DNA from: Deinococcus hopiensis KR-140
GTDB taxonomy: Bacteria; Deinococcota; Deinococci; Deinococcales; Deinococcaceae
Assembly: GCA_943327755.2 (NCBI GenBank)
Contig: CALPYF020000007.1
Span: 67,954 to 131,953, forward strand
Length of the DNA stretch: 64,000 bases
Direction of reading: 5' to 3'
Shown: positions 35,565 to 45,051 of the stretch, piece after piece
How positions within the stretch are numbered: the first letter of the stretch is position 1
How the letters are laid out: every line of letters starts with the position of its first letter
Program-made: the position numbers and the translations under genes
The notes under the pieces: model-generated
The model's input: the letters and a program-made list of their open reading frames with translations, nothing else
Told to the model about the DNA's origin: nothing
The model's database searches: none

Positions 35565-38500
35565 ATGCGAAACCCCCCACTGCTCCTCCTCACGGCACTG
35601 GCCCTCACCCTGACCAGCGCCGCGCTCGGTCAGACCCTCGATCCCAACCAGGTCGTCAACCCGCCCACCGGCGGCGCGCAGAACTTCATCGAGTTCACCC
35701 GGATCATCCCGAGCATGAACGACATGCTCAAGTCGGTCATGACCATCGTCGGCAACCTGGACGTTCCCGGCCTGGCCGACACCATCGCGCGCATCGTGGC
35801 GGGCATCATCGCCCTGTTCAGCTTCTTCCTCGGGTACGTCAACTGGGCCTACGGCAAGCGCCTCAGCTTCGCCGGACTGGACGGCAGTTACTCCAACATG
35901 GTCCTCGCGGGCGTCACGGTCCTTCTGGTCTCCACCGGCGTCCCCCGCGTGCTCGGTGAAGGCGGCTGGGCCCTGTGGCGCGTCACGTACACGAACGTCG
36001 AGCAGCGACTCAACCCGAAAATCGACCAGCTCATCCAGGAACGCACCAGCCGCCTCGCCGTGGCCGTCTGGGACTACGCCGCGACCGGCCTGAGCGCCGG
36101 CGTGCAGCCCATGGTCACCGCCGCGCAGTATTTCCAGGGGAACCTGGACATCGACCGCTCCGGCGCGGCCGGCGAACCCTACCGGCAGGCCGCCGCGCAG
36201 AAGGTCGAGGAAGCCAAGAAGAAAAACGGTCAGTACGGCGGTATCTGGCAGTTCGGCAGCCTACTGATCGCCAGCATGTTCATGGCGTACATCGGCATCA
36301 TCTTCGGCAGCGGCCTGTTCGTGCTGTTCACCGCGATCTTCCTGCCCGTCGCGTTCGCCATGTTCCCCATCAACGCCAGCGTCCTGCTGCGCAGCCTGGG
36401 CGGCATGGTCAGCAGCATCATCGTGGCCGGACTCGCGCCGGGCCTGATGATGGCGAACATCATCATCGTGTTCGACGGGCCCATCAACTACATGACCAAG
36501 ATGATGGCCAACAACTCCATTGCCGCGGCCGACAACGCCGACGCCCTGCAGACCGTCATGCAGCGCTGCGTGCAGAAAGCCCAGACGGATCCCGGCCTGC
36601 TCGGTTCCGTGAAAGGGGCCGTGGACAGCGCCGTCGCAGCCGTCAACCCGCTGGATAACCTCACCAACAATGTCTGCGTGGTCAGTGCCGCTGCCAGTCA
36701 GACCATGTTCACCATGGCGCAGTCGAGCCTGTACATCATCCTGGGCCTGGTCGTGGCGGGCGCGCTGTTCGTCGGCCTCGCTGGACTGGCGGGTATGATC
36801 TTCCGCGAACTCAAACAGGTCACGGACGGGATCTTCGCCACGGGCGGCGGCCTCGGCAACGGCGGCTCCGGACGCGGCCACGCCTTCGCGGGCGCTGCCC
36901 TGAACCGCGTGGCGGGCGCCGCCATGGCCCTGGGCGGCGCCGCGACCGGCAACGCCCAACTCACCGCCGCCGGCGCCCGAACCGTCGCGTCCGGCCGGGA
37001 CGCCGCCGGGAGTGCCATCGGCGCCATGCGCGAGAACGCCCTGGAGCGCGGCCGCACCGCGCAGGCCAACGCCCGTGACGCCCAGCGCCGCGTGGACGAG
37101 CAGCGCCGCGAGGAACGCGGGGACCAGAAGGCCGCTGAACGCCTCCAGGAAGGCCGCGAGTACGCCAACAAGCAGTACGAGGAGCGGCAGGCCGCCCAGA
37201 AGGCCGAACGGGAACAGGAACGCGCCCAGCGTGAACAGGAACGTGCGGGCCGTCAGGACAGCGGCACCGGCAGCCGTACCGACCCCCGCAGCGCCACCAG
37301 CGGCGGCGAGCACGCCACCGAACCGGACGGCGGCGCCGTCAATATGGATCCCGACGTGCAGGAAGCAGGCCCGTCCAGCACCAGCGGCGCGCCTGACCAG
37401 CAACTCCCTGCGGACACGGGTCGTGCCGACGCCAGCGCCCCAGACGCGGCCGCCACCCCAACTGCTGCGGTCAGCGCCAGCACAGGCGGCGCCGCACCCG
37501 TCAGCGCAGCGGCCCCCAGCGCGGCCCCGGCGGCCACCCAGCCCGCGCCGAACCAGGCTGCCCCGAACCAGGACGACGCCCGTCAGCCCAGCGTAGGCCA
37601 GGACGAGTCGGCGGCCACGCCCGGCGCGCCCCTGAGCGAAGAGCAGATCAGCAGCCGCTACGGCGACGCCCCCAGTCCGGCGGCAGACAACGCCCAGCCC
37701 AGTACCGCCGACGCGAGTGCGGCCCCATCCACGAACCTGAGCGCGGACGACATCGAAGCCCGGTACGGCGACTCGGCTGCCCAGGCCAGCCCAGCGCAGG
37801 CCCCCACGGCCCCCGCAGGGGCGCAGGGCACCCCGCAGGCTTCCACTGCTGCTCCGGAGGCCGCCCAGGCTGCCCAGGGCCAGCCGCAGAGCGCCGCCGC
37901 CAGCAGCTCGGCCAGTCCCGCCGCCAGCAGCCCGGCCAGTCCCGCCGCAGCCACCCCGACCAGCAGCGTCAATCAGGCCGGCAGCGCCGCTCCGGCCAGC
38001 AGTACCCCGGCCGCCGCCAGCCAGGGTCAGCAGCCCACTCCAGCTGCACTGGGCGCCGCCAGCCCAACCCCCGGAACTGCCGCGCCCACCACGGCGCCAG
38101 CCAGCACGGGCACCGCACCCCAGGCGGGCGGCACCAGCAGCCAGCCGCTCACGGATCAGCAGGTCCAGACCCGCTGGGCCACCGCAGACAGCACGCCCGG
38201 ACAGGCCGCGGCTCAGCCCACTGGTACCCCCACGCCCGCCGCGCCGCAGGCCACGCCCGCACAATCGTCCGCAGAGGCGCAGGGCGGAGCCGCGCAGAGC
38301 GCCGCCCCAGTCACGCCCGCTGCGCCCACCACTGAGCCCAGCGCACCTGCCACCGACGCGGACCTGACCAGCCGGTACGCCCCGTCCGCGCCCGACTCGA
38401 CCGCCACCGTGGACAGCGGCGTGGGTGCGGCGCAGGTTGAACCGGCCGCTGCACCCGCCAGCCCCGCTGAGACCACCCAGGACGCTGCCACGCCCGCCGA

Positions 38501-39755
38501 AGTGAGCGCCGAGACGAGCGCCGCCACCCCAGATGCAGCGGCACCAGCCGATAGCACGCTCACTGCGTCCACCCCCTCTCCCTCCACTCCCGCCAGCTCC
38601 ACGGTGACGACCGCGCCGACGGCCGCCACGCCGATGACCGACAGCGACCTGACCAGTCGGTACGCCGCTCAGGCCGCGCCCAGCAGCCCGGCGGTGAGCA
38701 GCGCGCCGACGTCCGACACCGTCACGCCCGCCGCGCCGATCTCCCCGAGCGCCACGGCATCCGCTCAGGCCAGCGCGCCCACCACAGCCGCGCCGAGCGC
38801 CCCCGGCAACGTGTCCGCTGCGACGCCACCAGCTGCGTCCACTGGTGGGACGGCACCCGCCGCGGTGAGTGCCGCGCCGGCCGCGCCGACACCGACCAGC
38901 ACCGCCAGCAGCGCCGCCCCGGTCGTCACGTCAGGCCCCGTGCCTGCCACCCCGGCTGCTGCGCCAAGCGCCGCCTCTGTGGCCGCCGCGCCGACCCCCA
39001 CTGTCAGCCCGGTGAGCCCGGCCGCGCCCGTCACGCCCAGCACCACTCCAGCCGCAGTGACTGGCGCGCCCACGGTGGCCCCCGCAGCGCCCGTAACCAC
39101 TCCGGCCCCAGCAGGGGGGAGCGCCACGCCCAGCACCGCCGCGTCGTCTCCCGCGCCCACCAGCCCGATGACAGACGCCCAGCTGAATAGCCGGTACGGC
39201 GCCGCCCCGACCACTTCTGTGACCGCTCCTGCTGCGACTGCCCCGGCGGCCGCCACTGCACCCAACACGGCCCCGCAGGCCGCCGCACAGGCCACGCCCC
39301 TGGCTGACGCTCAGGTCGCCGCGCGGTACGGCGCACCGGCCACGAACCCCGCACCGGCGGCCACCACTGCTGCCCCCGCAGCTTCCAGCGGCCCGGCCTT
39401 CACGGCACTGTCCGCCCGGGATCAGGCGGAGGTGCAGAGCGTGCACACCAGCCTCAACGCGCAGGCGGCCCGCGAAGCGAAGGTAGGTCAGGCACCCCGG
39501 TACATCAGCCCGGACGAAGTGGCGTGGGGCATGCACGGCCAGGGCCTGCTGCCCAGCCAGCAGGCGCAGACTGAGCAGGTCGTGCAGCGCTACGTCCAGG
39601 TGTACGGTGGCACGCCAGAGCAGGCGTACGCGACCCTTCACGAGCAGCGGCAACTGCCGCACCAACAGGTGCCCGCGCAGCCCCGCCCGCAGTCGTACGC
39701 GAGCGAAGCCGAGTGGCAGGCCGCACGCACCACTGACCCCAACACGCCCTCCTAA
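35565..39755 (+). CDS. VirB6/TrbL-like channel protein with long repeat tail
   Basis: The 1396-aa protein has a signal-like start (1-23), six or more transmembrane segments between about 75 and 425 (including IARIVAGIIALFSFFLGYVN and SSLYIILGLVVAGALFVGLA), a charged coiled-coil-like stretch (about 490-570) and a very long Ala/Pro/Ser/Thr tail. The tail holds seven copies of a motif of the type D-x-(Q/D)-h-x-x-R-Y/W-(G/A) at about 691, 728, 864, 931, 1026, 1203 and 1247, for example SDLTSRYA and AQLNSRYG, and ends in a small folded domain. VirB6/TrbL proteins form the inner-membrane pore, and extended tails are known in some. Confidence 0.88.
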   Translation: MRNPPLLLLTALALTLTSAALGQTLDPNQVVNPPTGGAQNFIEFTRIIPSMNDMLKSVMTIVGNLDVPGLADTIARIVAGIIALFSFFLGYVNWAYGKRLSFAGLDGSYSNMVLAGVTVLLVSTGVPRVLGEGGWALWRVTYTNVEQRLNPKIDQLIQERTSRLAVAVWDYAATGLSAGVQPMVTAAQYFQGNLDIDRSGAAGEPYRQAAAQKVEEAKKKNGQYGGIWQFGSLLIASMFMAYIGIIFGSGLFVLFTAIFLPVAFAMFPINASVLLRSLGGMVSSIIVAGLAPGLMMANIIIVFDGPINYMTKMMANNSIAAADNADALQTVMQRCVQKAQTDPGLLGSVKGAVDSAVAAVNPLDNLTNNVCVVSAAASQTMFTMAQSSLYIILGLVVAGALFVGLAGLAGMIFRELKQVTDGIFATGGGLGNGGSGRGHAFAGAALNRVAGAAMALGGAATGNAQLTAAGARTVASGRDAAGSAIGAMRENALERGRTAQANARDAQRRVDEQRREERGDQKAAERLQEGREYANKQYEERQAAQKAEREQERAQREQERAGRQDSGTGSRTDPRSATSGGEHATEPDGGAVNMDPDVQEAGPSSTSGAPDQQLPADTGRADASAPDAAATPTAAVSASTGGAAPVSAAAPSAAPAATQPAPNQAAPNQDDARQPSVGQDESAATPGAPLSEEQISSRYGDAPSPAADNAQPSTADASAAPSTNLSADDIEARYGDSAAQASPAQAPTAPAGAQGTPQASTAAPEAAQAAQGQPQSAAASSSASPAASSPASPAAATPTSSVNQAGSAAPASSTPAAASQGQQPTPAALGAASPTPGTAAPTTAPASTGTAPQAGGTSSQPLTDQQVQTRWATADSTPGQAAAQPTGTPTPAAPQATPAQSSAEAQGGAAQSAAPVTPAAPTTEPSAPATDADLTSRYAPSAPDSTATVDSGVGAAQVEPAAAPASPAETTQDAATPAEVSAETSAATPDAAAPADSTLTASTPSPSTPASSTVTTAPTAATPMTDSDLTSRYAAQAAPSSPAVSSAPTSDTVTPAAPISPSATASAQASAPTTAAPSAPGNVSAATPPAASTGGTAPAAVSAAPAAPTPTSTASSAAPVVTSGPVPATPAAAPSAASVAAAPTPTVSPVSPAAPVTPSTTPAAVTGAPTVAPAAPVTTPAPAGGSATPSTAASSPAPTSPMTDAQLNSRYGAAPTTSVTAPAATAPAAATAPNTAPQAAAQATPLADAQVAARYGAPATNPAPAATTAAPAASSGPAFTALSARDQAEVQSVHTSLNAQAAREAKVGQAPRYISPDEVAWGMHGQGLLPSQQAQTEQVVQRYVQVYGGTPEQAYATLHEQRQLPHQQVPAQPRPQSYASEAEWQAARTTDPNTPS

Positions 39756-39772
39756 CCACAGGTTCTCAATGT

Positions 39773-39798
39773 GAACGCCTCCCACCCGGGGGGCGTTC
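39773..39798 (+). terminator. Terminator at the end of the secretion cluster
   Basis: GAACGCC pairs with GGCGTTC over a short loop, 17 bp after the stop. Confidence 0.6.
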
Positions 39799-39924
39799 CT
39801 CATGTGCGCCTGTACGGCCCAGGACGACCCTGCCGCAACAGGACAGGCTGCCCAGGTCCACGCGGCGTCTCAGGTCCCCAGGAGGAGTCCGCAGGAGGGG
39901 GAGAGGGGCTCTACACTCAGCGGC

Positions 39925-41736
39925 ATGCCCAGAGATCAAGCGTGGTTTGAGTTCCGTGACCGGCGCAAGGCGTCCTACCAGCGCGCCCCCTGGGTGCCCC
40001 TGCGCGCCAGTGAACTTCACGCTACAGGCGTCAGTGGTCAACCAGGATTCGAAGAGGAGTATTTCGGTGTGGGCAGCGCCCTTTACCCCACGGCAGCGCG
40101 GGATGAAGCGCTCAGCCAGCAGTGGACGGACCTGGCGCACAACGCCACCGCACGAGGGTACGTCGACCAGGGCGTGTACGTGCCCAGCGACCAGCGTCCA
40201 CTGGAGGATCCCACTGTGCCCGGCCACATCGTTCCGCTCGTGCTGGAAGCGGAACAGATCGGCAGCTGGCCCGCCGAGTGGCACCTGCACCAGGACTTCA
40301 CGTTGACTCTTCAGCTGCGCCGCGAAGGTGACCGGTGGGTCGCGCCGCGCGAAGGCTACCGGGAAGCCGCGCGGTTGCTGCGTGACGCAGACGGCGCGCC
40401 CGCCCGGCTGGACGTCGCGCAGGAATTCCTTCTGGATTACCTGACCGCACGCGACATGGGCCTGCGCCTCGTGACGTTTCATCAGCGCCAGGAGATTCGG
40501 CCCACCGATCCCCGCTTCACCTGGACCGATGCCCGCTGGGCCGAAGAGACTTCGAGTGAGGACAGCTTCGACGGTTGGATCACCGAAATTCATGCGGGCA
40601 CCGGGTTCGGGTTCGGTGATCGAATATTCGTTTCCCACGTGGCCCGGACGGATGTGGACGCCAGCGATGAGGTGCCCATTCTGGGGCCGCCCACCGACGA
40701 GAACACCATCAGCACCACGGGCACCCGTGCGGTCGGTGGGGCTCGCGCCTACCGCATCAACAGCGAACGCTACCGCAACGAATGGATCGCCCCGAAGGGC
40801 GTGAGCCACCGCGTGCGACATGACCCGGAACCGCAGCATGTGCAGTTCCCTGTCGACGCAACCGGCCTTACCCAGCCCCTCAAAAAATACGGGGATGGCT
40901 ACTGGCTGTGGTTCCGGCCCAGTCTGATCCCCGCAGCCCTGGCGCTGCGCGACAGCCGCCTGCGCTGGTACACCCGGGACACCGGTGTGCTCGTGCCCAG
41001 CCCGGACCACGGCCTGCACTTCGGGGTGAATGCCCTAGGGCTCATCAACATCTACGGGAAGGACGTAGCGAAACTCCCGAACTGGCTGCAGCAGGTCTTC
41101 GCCGCGCACGCCGTGCGGCCAGACGGCGGCGTCAGCGCAGAACTTCTGGCCTCTCAGGTGCACGTGCAACCGGCCGACACGGTCGCACCGGAAGACCTGC
41201 TGCCACACGCCATGCGGGACCTGAATGACGCGGCCACTCTCGCCTGGGGACAACCGGTGATCCGCCTCAGTGACACTCACCAGGAGCTCCTGACCGTCTG
41301 TCACCGCTTCCGCATCCAGACACCCGCAGACCTGTATGTCCTGGCTAAAGACGTCACGCGGGTCGTCCTGGAATCCATGGATCTGGACCTGCTGCTGAAG
41401 CACGGGCCGCCGCTCAAGAAAGGGGAGAATAAACCCGGAACCCGCACCGCGTTAGAGCGCGCTGTGGCGACGCAGATTGGCGCGGCAGAAGCCCGCACGC
41501 TGATGGGCCCGCTGGCCGGCGTGTACGACCTGCGCCTGAACGACGCGCACCACGCCCAGGAGAAGATCGACTCGGGACTGAAGTTACTGGGCATTCAGCC
41601 TGATTGGCCTCTCGTGCGTCAGGGCGAACACCTCCTGCAGCAGACAGCCGTTACGGTCAGTCGCGCTGCCAGTGTCCTCCAGGGATGGCCTCCCGCCCCT
41701 GAGGCCGCACCGTCAGATGTAGCGCCTGAACAGTGA
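39925..41736 (+). CDS. Hypothetical 603-aa protein
   Basis: The soluble protein starts at ATG 39925, seven bases after TACACT (39912-39917), so it is probably leaderless. The sequence is mixed alpha/beta, without signal peptide, membrane segments or a motif that was recognised. Segments such as YWLWFRPSLIPAALALRD and RTALERAVATQIGAAEARTL show normal coding character. It follows the secretion cluster on the same strand but has its own promoter, so it may be an accessory to transfer or independent. Confidence 0.78.
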   Translation: MPRDQAWFEFRDRRKASYQRAPWVPLRASELHATGVSGQPGFEEEYFGVGSALYPTAARDEALSQQWTDLAHNATARGYVDQGVYVPSDQRPLEDPTVPGHIVPLVLEAEQIGSWPAEWHLHQDFTLTLQLRREGDRWVAPREGYREAARLLRDADGAPARLDVAQEFLLDYLTARDMGLRLVTFHQRQEIRPTDPRFTWTDARWAEETSSEDSFDGWITEIHAGTGFGFGDRIFVSHVARTDVDASDEVPILGPPTDENTISTTGTRAVGGARAYRINSERYRNEWIAPKGVSHRVRHDPEPQHVQFPVDATGLTQPLKKYGDGYWLWFRPSLIPAALALRDSRLRWYTRDTGVLVPSPDHGLHFGVNALGLINIYGKDVAKLPNWLQQVFAAHAVRPDGGVSAELLASQVHVQPADTVAPEDLLPHAMRDLNDAATLAWGQPVIRLSDTHQELLTVCHRFRIQTPADLYVLAKDVTRVVLESMDLDLLLKHGPPLKKGENKPGTRTALERAVATQIGAAEARTLMGPLAGVYDLRLNDAHHAQEKIDSGLKLLGIQPDWPLVRQGEHLLQQTAVTVSRAASVLQGWPPAPEAAPSDVAPEQ

Positions 41737-42028
41737 CGCTCACGGGCGGACATGGCCTCCCTCTGGTTGCCACATCTGAGACAGGAGCCTGGGCAGTCGC
41801 TCCGCCGCCCCCCGAAATTGGCAGTGATACCTGAAGCTCCCAGCATGAAGTACCTGATGAAAAACTGACGCCCAGCTGATGATTTTCTGGGATTTCCCAC
41901 ACGTCTTAATGAAGGTGACCGGCGGTCACATGCCGCATCGCCCAGCCTCTCATCCTCCTAGGCTGGAACAGGCCGAGCCCACAAGGCGCGACCCACTCAG
42001 GGCACCTCAGCAGTGCCCCGGAGGCCTT

Positions 42029-42742
42029 ATGAAACAGCAGATCATCTCCCTGAGCGTTCTCTCCCTTCTGTCCGTCACCCTGATGGCCTGCGGCGCCCCC
42101 AATGCCAGCACCACCCCTGTCAGCGGCACGCTGCCCACACCCGCAGAAGCTGCGGCCTTCCCCGCCGATCAGGGCTGGACGAACCCCTACCCGGGCGTGT
42201 ACCTCCAGACCATCAAGAACACCGACGGAACCATCAAGAGTGAGGGGTACACGACCACCACGACCGAAGGACTCCAGTGGCTTGCCCGGCAGAACCAGGA
42301 GCAGATCGACGCGCTGAAGCGGGGCACGTCAGCCCTCGCGCTGGACGGCGACGCCGAGATCCGCAAGTCGCAGAAAATCCGCTCGCTGGAAGCTGTCGTG
42401 ACGGCCGCCAAGAACGTCAGCGCAGACGCCGCGCCCCAGAGCATCACGGCTCAGGCGGCGTGCGTGGCGACCGGGTACGCCCTGCCGACCGGCCCGACGC
42501 CTGGTGCGAAGGCATACGCCCGGGCTGGGGAATGCCCCCCCACCTCCTGGTCAGTCATGGCGCAAGCCACGAACGCCCAGGGGCAGTCTCCGATTGACTC
42601 CGCAAACACGCCCCCAACCAACATCCCCACTGTCACAGCCAGCCGTGTGGTGTACGTGTACGGCAGCCGCAACTGCTACTCCACCTATTCGGCACAGGCC
42701 GGCACGATGACCAGCGGCAACTCCAACTACAGCTGCTACTAA
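42029..42742 (+). CDS. Lipoprotein of unknown function
   Basis: The 237-aa protein has a lipoprotein signal (MKQQIISLSVLSLLSVTLMAC, lipobox LMAC) followed by Gly, so it is sorted to a membrane. GGAGG lies four bases before the ATG. The mature part is Thr/Ala-rich and ends in a Tyr/Ser/Asn segment with paired Cys residues (NCYSTYSAQ, NYSCY), possibly a disulphide. The 290 bp before it hold no gene; a small palindrome GTGACC-GGC-GGTCAC lies at 41915. Confidence 0.8.
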   Translation: MKQQIISLSVLSLLSVTLMACGAPNASTTPVSGTLPTPAEAAAFPADQGWTNPYPGVYLQTIKNTDGTIKSEGYTTTTTEGLQWLARQNQEQIDALKRGTSALALDGDAEIRKSQKIRSLEAVVTAAKNVSADAAPQSITAQAACVATGYALPTGPTPGAKAYARAGECPPTSWSVMAQATNAQGQSPIDSANTPPTNIPTVTASRVVYVYGSRNCYSTYSAQAGTMTSGNSNYSCY

Positions 42743-42756
42743 CACACTGACCTTCA

Positions 42757-42794
42757 GCGCGCCGCTCCGTCCCCAGGAGCGGCGCGCCCTCTTT
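42757..42794 (+). terminator. Rho-independent terminator
   Basis: GCGCGCCGCTCC pairs exactly with GGAGCGGCGCGC over a 7-base loop and is followed by CCTCTTT. Confidence 0.82.
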
Positions 42795-42863
42795 CCGGCC
42801 AGCCGCTGACCAGGCGCGCAGACGAGGCGAGGCGACGCCCGGACGCACGCTACGCTGGCCAGC

Positions 42864-43889
42864 ATGACCGCCACTGATGAGGCCGACCACCTGCCGAGCA
42901 TCTCGCCACCTGGCCTCTTGCTGATACGTGAACTGCTCAAGCGCGCCGCGATCATGATGCGGTTCTCTCACCTGGAAGAGCGGGAACTTCTGTCCATCAT
43001 GGCTGACGACATGTTCCAGGTGATGCACAACAAGTTCGAGGTGTACCTCAAGAGCCTGTGTACTGCACTCCTGCCCGCCGACCAGCGGGGCACTATCGGG
43101 AAGATAGGCAGTAACAAGGTCACCCGCTTCCTGGATCTGCTGGAGAAGGAACTGGGCGTCACCCTGGTGAACGAGGTGGCCCGCGAGATGCTGAGACGCC
43201 CCAGGGACCGGCGGAATGCGCTCACGCATGACGCTGCCGTGTCGAGCGACATCCAATCCGGAACGGCCACGAAAGGGTTCAGCCTGCTCGACCAGCTGCC
43301 AGAGGGTCAGCAGCATTTCATTCAGGCCGCCACCCTGATTTTCAGCACGGTCATGCACATCGAGATGACGCTTCACGCGTTGCGTCCCGGCGCCTTCTTG
43401 CCACCTGAGGATGACGAGGAAGCGCAGGCCTGGGCGCTCACCCTGGAAGACACGGGGCTACAGCACCTGCCTGGAGCAATGGACGCCCTGGACCTGAAAC
43501 CGCGCGAGTTGCTGCGCATGTTCAGCATGATGAGCACGTTCCAACAGGCGGTTCCCGAGGGGTGGCCGCTGCCCATCCCCTCACTGTTTGAGGGAGCGCT
43601 GACGTACCTGCACTTAGGGCTGCTTCACGTGATTTCAGAAGGGGTCGTGGAGCTCGTGATCACGGACGAGTTGACTGCTGGACTCACCCAGCATGGCGTG
43701 ACGTTCATGGTCAATCCCGAAGCGCTCACGCGAGCGGTCTTCACGCAGGAAGAAGCACTCGGGACATCGTGGGGCGTGGTGTGGTACCCGAATTTCCTGG
43801 CTGCCTACTGGCTCCTGGATGAAGTGCCGGACGTGGTGCGAGCGCACTTCCAGCTGCCCTCACCGGAGGAGGCGGACGCCCTTGCCTGA
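42864..43889 (+). CDS. HEPN-domain protein
   Basis: The 341-aa protein has an N-terminal all-helical domain of about 110 residues ending in RRNALTHDAAV (near 117), the RNxxxH signature of HEPN domains, which are often RNA-cutting or RNA-binding modules of defence and toxin systems. The C-terminal part is a separate mixed domain that was not recognised. TACGCT eight bases before the ATG suggests a leaderless gene. Its 3' end overlaps the start region of the CoiA-like gene, so the two are coupled. Confidence 0.75.
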   Translation: MTATDEADHLPSISPPGLLLIRELLKRAAIMMRFSHLEERELLSIMADDMFQVMHNKFEVYLKSLCTALLPADQRGTIGKIGSNKVTRFLDLLEKELGVTLVNEVAREMLRRPRDRRNALTHDAAVSSDIQSGTATKGFSLLDQLPEGQQHFIQAATLIFSTVMHIEMTLHALRPGAFLPPEDDEEAQAWALTLEDTGLQHLPGAMDALDLKPRELLRMFSMMSTFQQAVPEGWPLPIPSLFEGALTYLHLGLLHVISEGVVELVITDELTAGLTQHGVTFMVNPEALTRAVFTQEEALGTSWGVVWYPNFLAAYWLLDEVPDVVRAHFQLPSPEEADALA

Positions 43890-45051
43890 CGTGTCGATGC
43901 CGTTCGCTCTGGCCGCTGATGGCATGGTGGCCCGGGCCGACACTGCGCCCCGCGGTGAGGTGTACCACTGCCTCGACTGTAAGGCACAAGTGCGAGTGCG
44001 GCGAGGACCGAAGAACGCGCCGCACTTCAGTCACATCGAGGTCACGCAATGCACGGGCGAAGGCGTTGTCCACAGGGCGGCCAAGATGGAATTGCGGCGC
44101 GCCCTGGCTGAACGGACGCGCCCCTTCACGCTGCTCGTGCCCTGCGCGTGGCCCGGCTGCCCCGGCACGGTGCCCACACCCTTCGACCCGTTCCTGGGCG
44201 GGTACACCGAGGCCGTGAACGAGAAGCACTTCGAGCTCGGAGGTGGTGATCACGTTCAGTTCGACGTGGCGACCCTCCTGCACGGCGCGGTGCAGGTGGC
44301 GTTCGAGGTCTACCATCATCATCCCAAGTCGGACGAGTGGATGCGCAAGGGCCTGCCCAACTGGGTGGAAGTCCACGCGGAACCCCTCCTCACTGACCCG
44401 TACCAGCTGGTCATGGTGAAGCGCGACCGTCCCGTGGACAGTGTCATCGAGGCGGGGCGCACCGAGCCGTGGCGCCTGCGGCACGTGACGACACTCGAGG
44501 ACGTGTACGGCTACCGGGCGCGCGGCTCAGGCCGGTGGATTGAAGACGCCCCGAACGACGAGGATGTGGACCTGAACGAGTTCGACGCGTACACCTGCCC
44601 CGAGCACACGCAGGCGCACAACCGGCTGCTGAACCTGTGGGTCGCTGAGCACCTGCCACCTGTACCGGAAGAGACGCCCGAGGAACCGGCCGGGCTGGAT
44701 TCGTTCGCTGCGCACATGGACGCGATGCGCCGATCCGCCACGTTCGCCGCCCGGATCTATGAGCAGTGGAACGTACCTGCCTCCGCCTTGACGGGCCTGA
44801 TCTTGCGCGCCTGCCGGTGCCCGAAATGCGCGCAACCCAGTGTGTTCGTGGCGAGCAGTTACGTGCCGAAGCCACAGGTGAAGCAGTTCGGTTCCCTGCT
44901 TGGATTCACGCGACAAGCGGATTCGTGGGAGCTGAATTCCTACTGCTGTCGGTGCGCGGAACCCGTCCGGCGAGAGGACTTCCAGAGCGTGACCGGGTAC
45001 GACCTGCCGGGCGATCTCGTGGCGTCCGCGATGCGCGCAGCGTTGGCGTAA
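43882..45051 (+). CDS. CoiA-like competence/nuclease family protein
   Basis: The protein is about 389 aa. Its N-terminus reads MPFALAADGMVARADTAPRG, YHCLDCKAQVRVRRG, then APHFSHI, the typical CoiA start with a CxxC zinc-like pair and the HFxH motif, followed by a predicted nuclease-type region (VQFDVATLLHGAVQVAFEVY). A second zinc cluster lies near the C-terminus (CRCPKC...CCRC). AGGAGG lies ten bases before TTG 43882; ATG 43897 is the alternative and may be preferred by homology. It is coupled to the HEPN gene. Confidence 0.78.
   Translation: MPDVSMPFALAADGMVARADTAPRGEVYHCLDCKAQVRVRRGPKNAPHFSHIEVTQCTGEGVVHRAAKMELRRALAERTRPFTLLVPCAWPGCPGTVPTPFDPFLGGYTEAVNEKHFELGGGDHVQFDVATLLHGAVQVAFEVYHHHPKSDEWMRKGLPNWVEVHAEPLLTDPYQLVMVKRDRPVDSVIEAGRTEPWRLRHVTTLEDVYGYRARGSGRWIEDAPNDEDVDLNEFDAYTCPEHTQAHNRLLNLWVAEHLPPVPEETPEEPAGLDSFAAHMDAMRRSATFAARIYEQWNVPASALTGLILRACRCPKCAQPSVFVASSYVPKPQVKQFGSLLGFTRQADSWELNSYCCRCAEPVRREDFQSVTGYDLPGDLVASAMRAALA

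Noticed and set aside
36261..38264. Long minus-strand open frame opposite the VirB6-like gene
   Set aside because: Gly/Arg-rich low-complexity translation caused by GC-rich codons of the + strand gene, which has membrane segments and repeats.
41915..41929. Palindrome GTGACC-GGC-GGTCAC resembling an inverted parS core
   Set aside because: Single copy, different spacing and order of the half-sites from the parS array.
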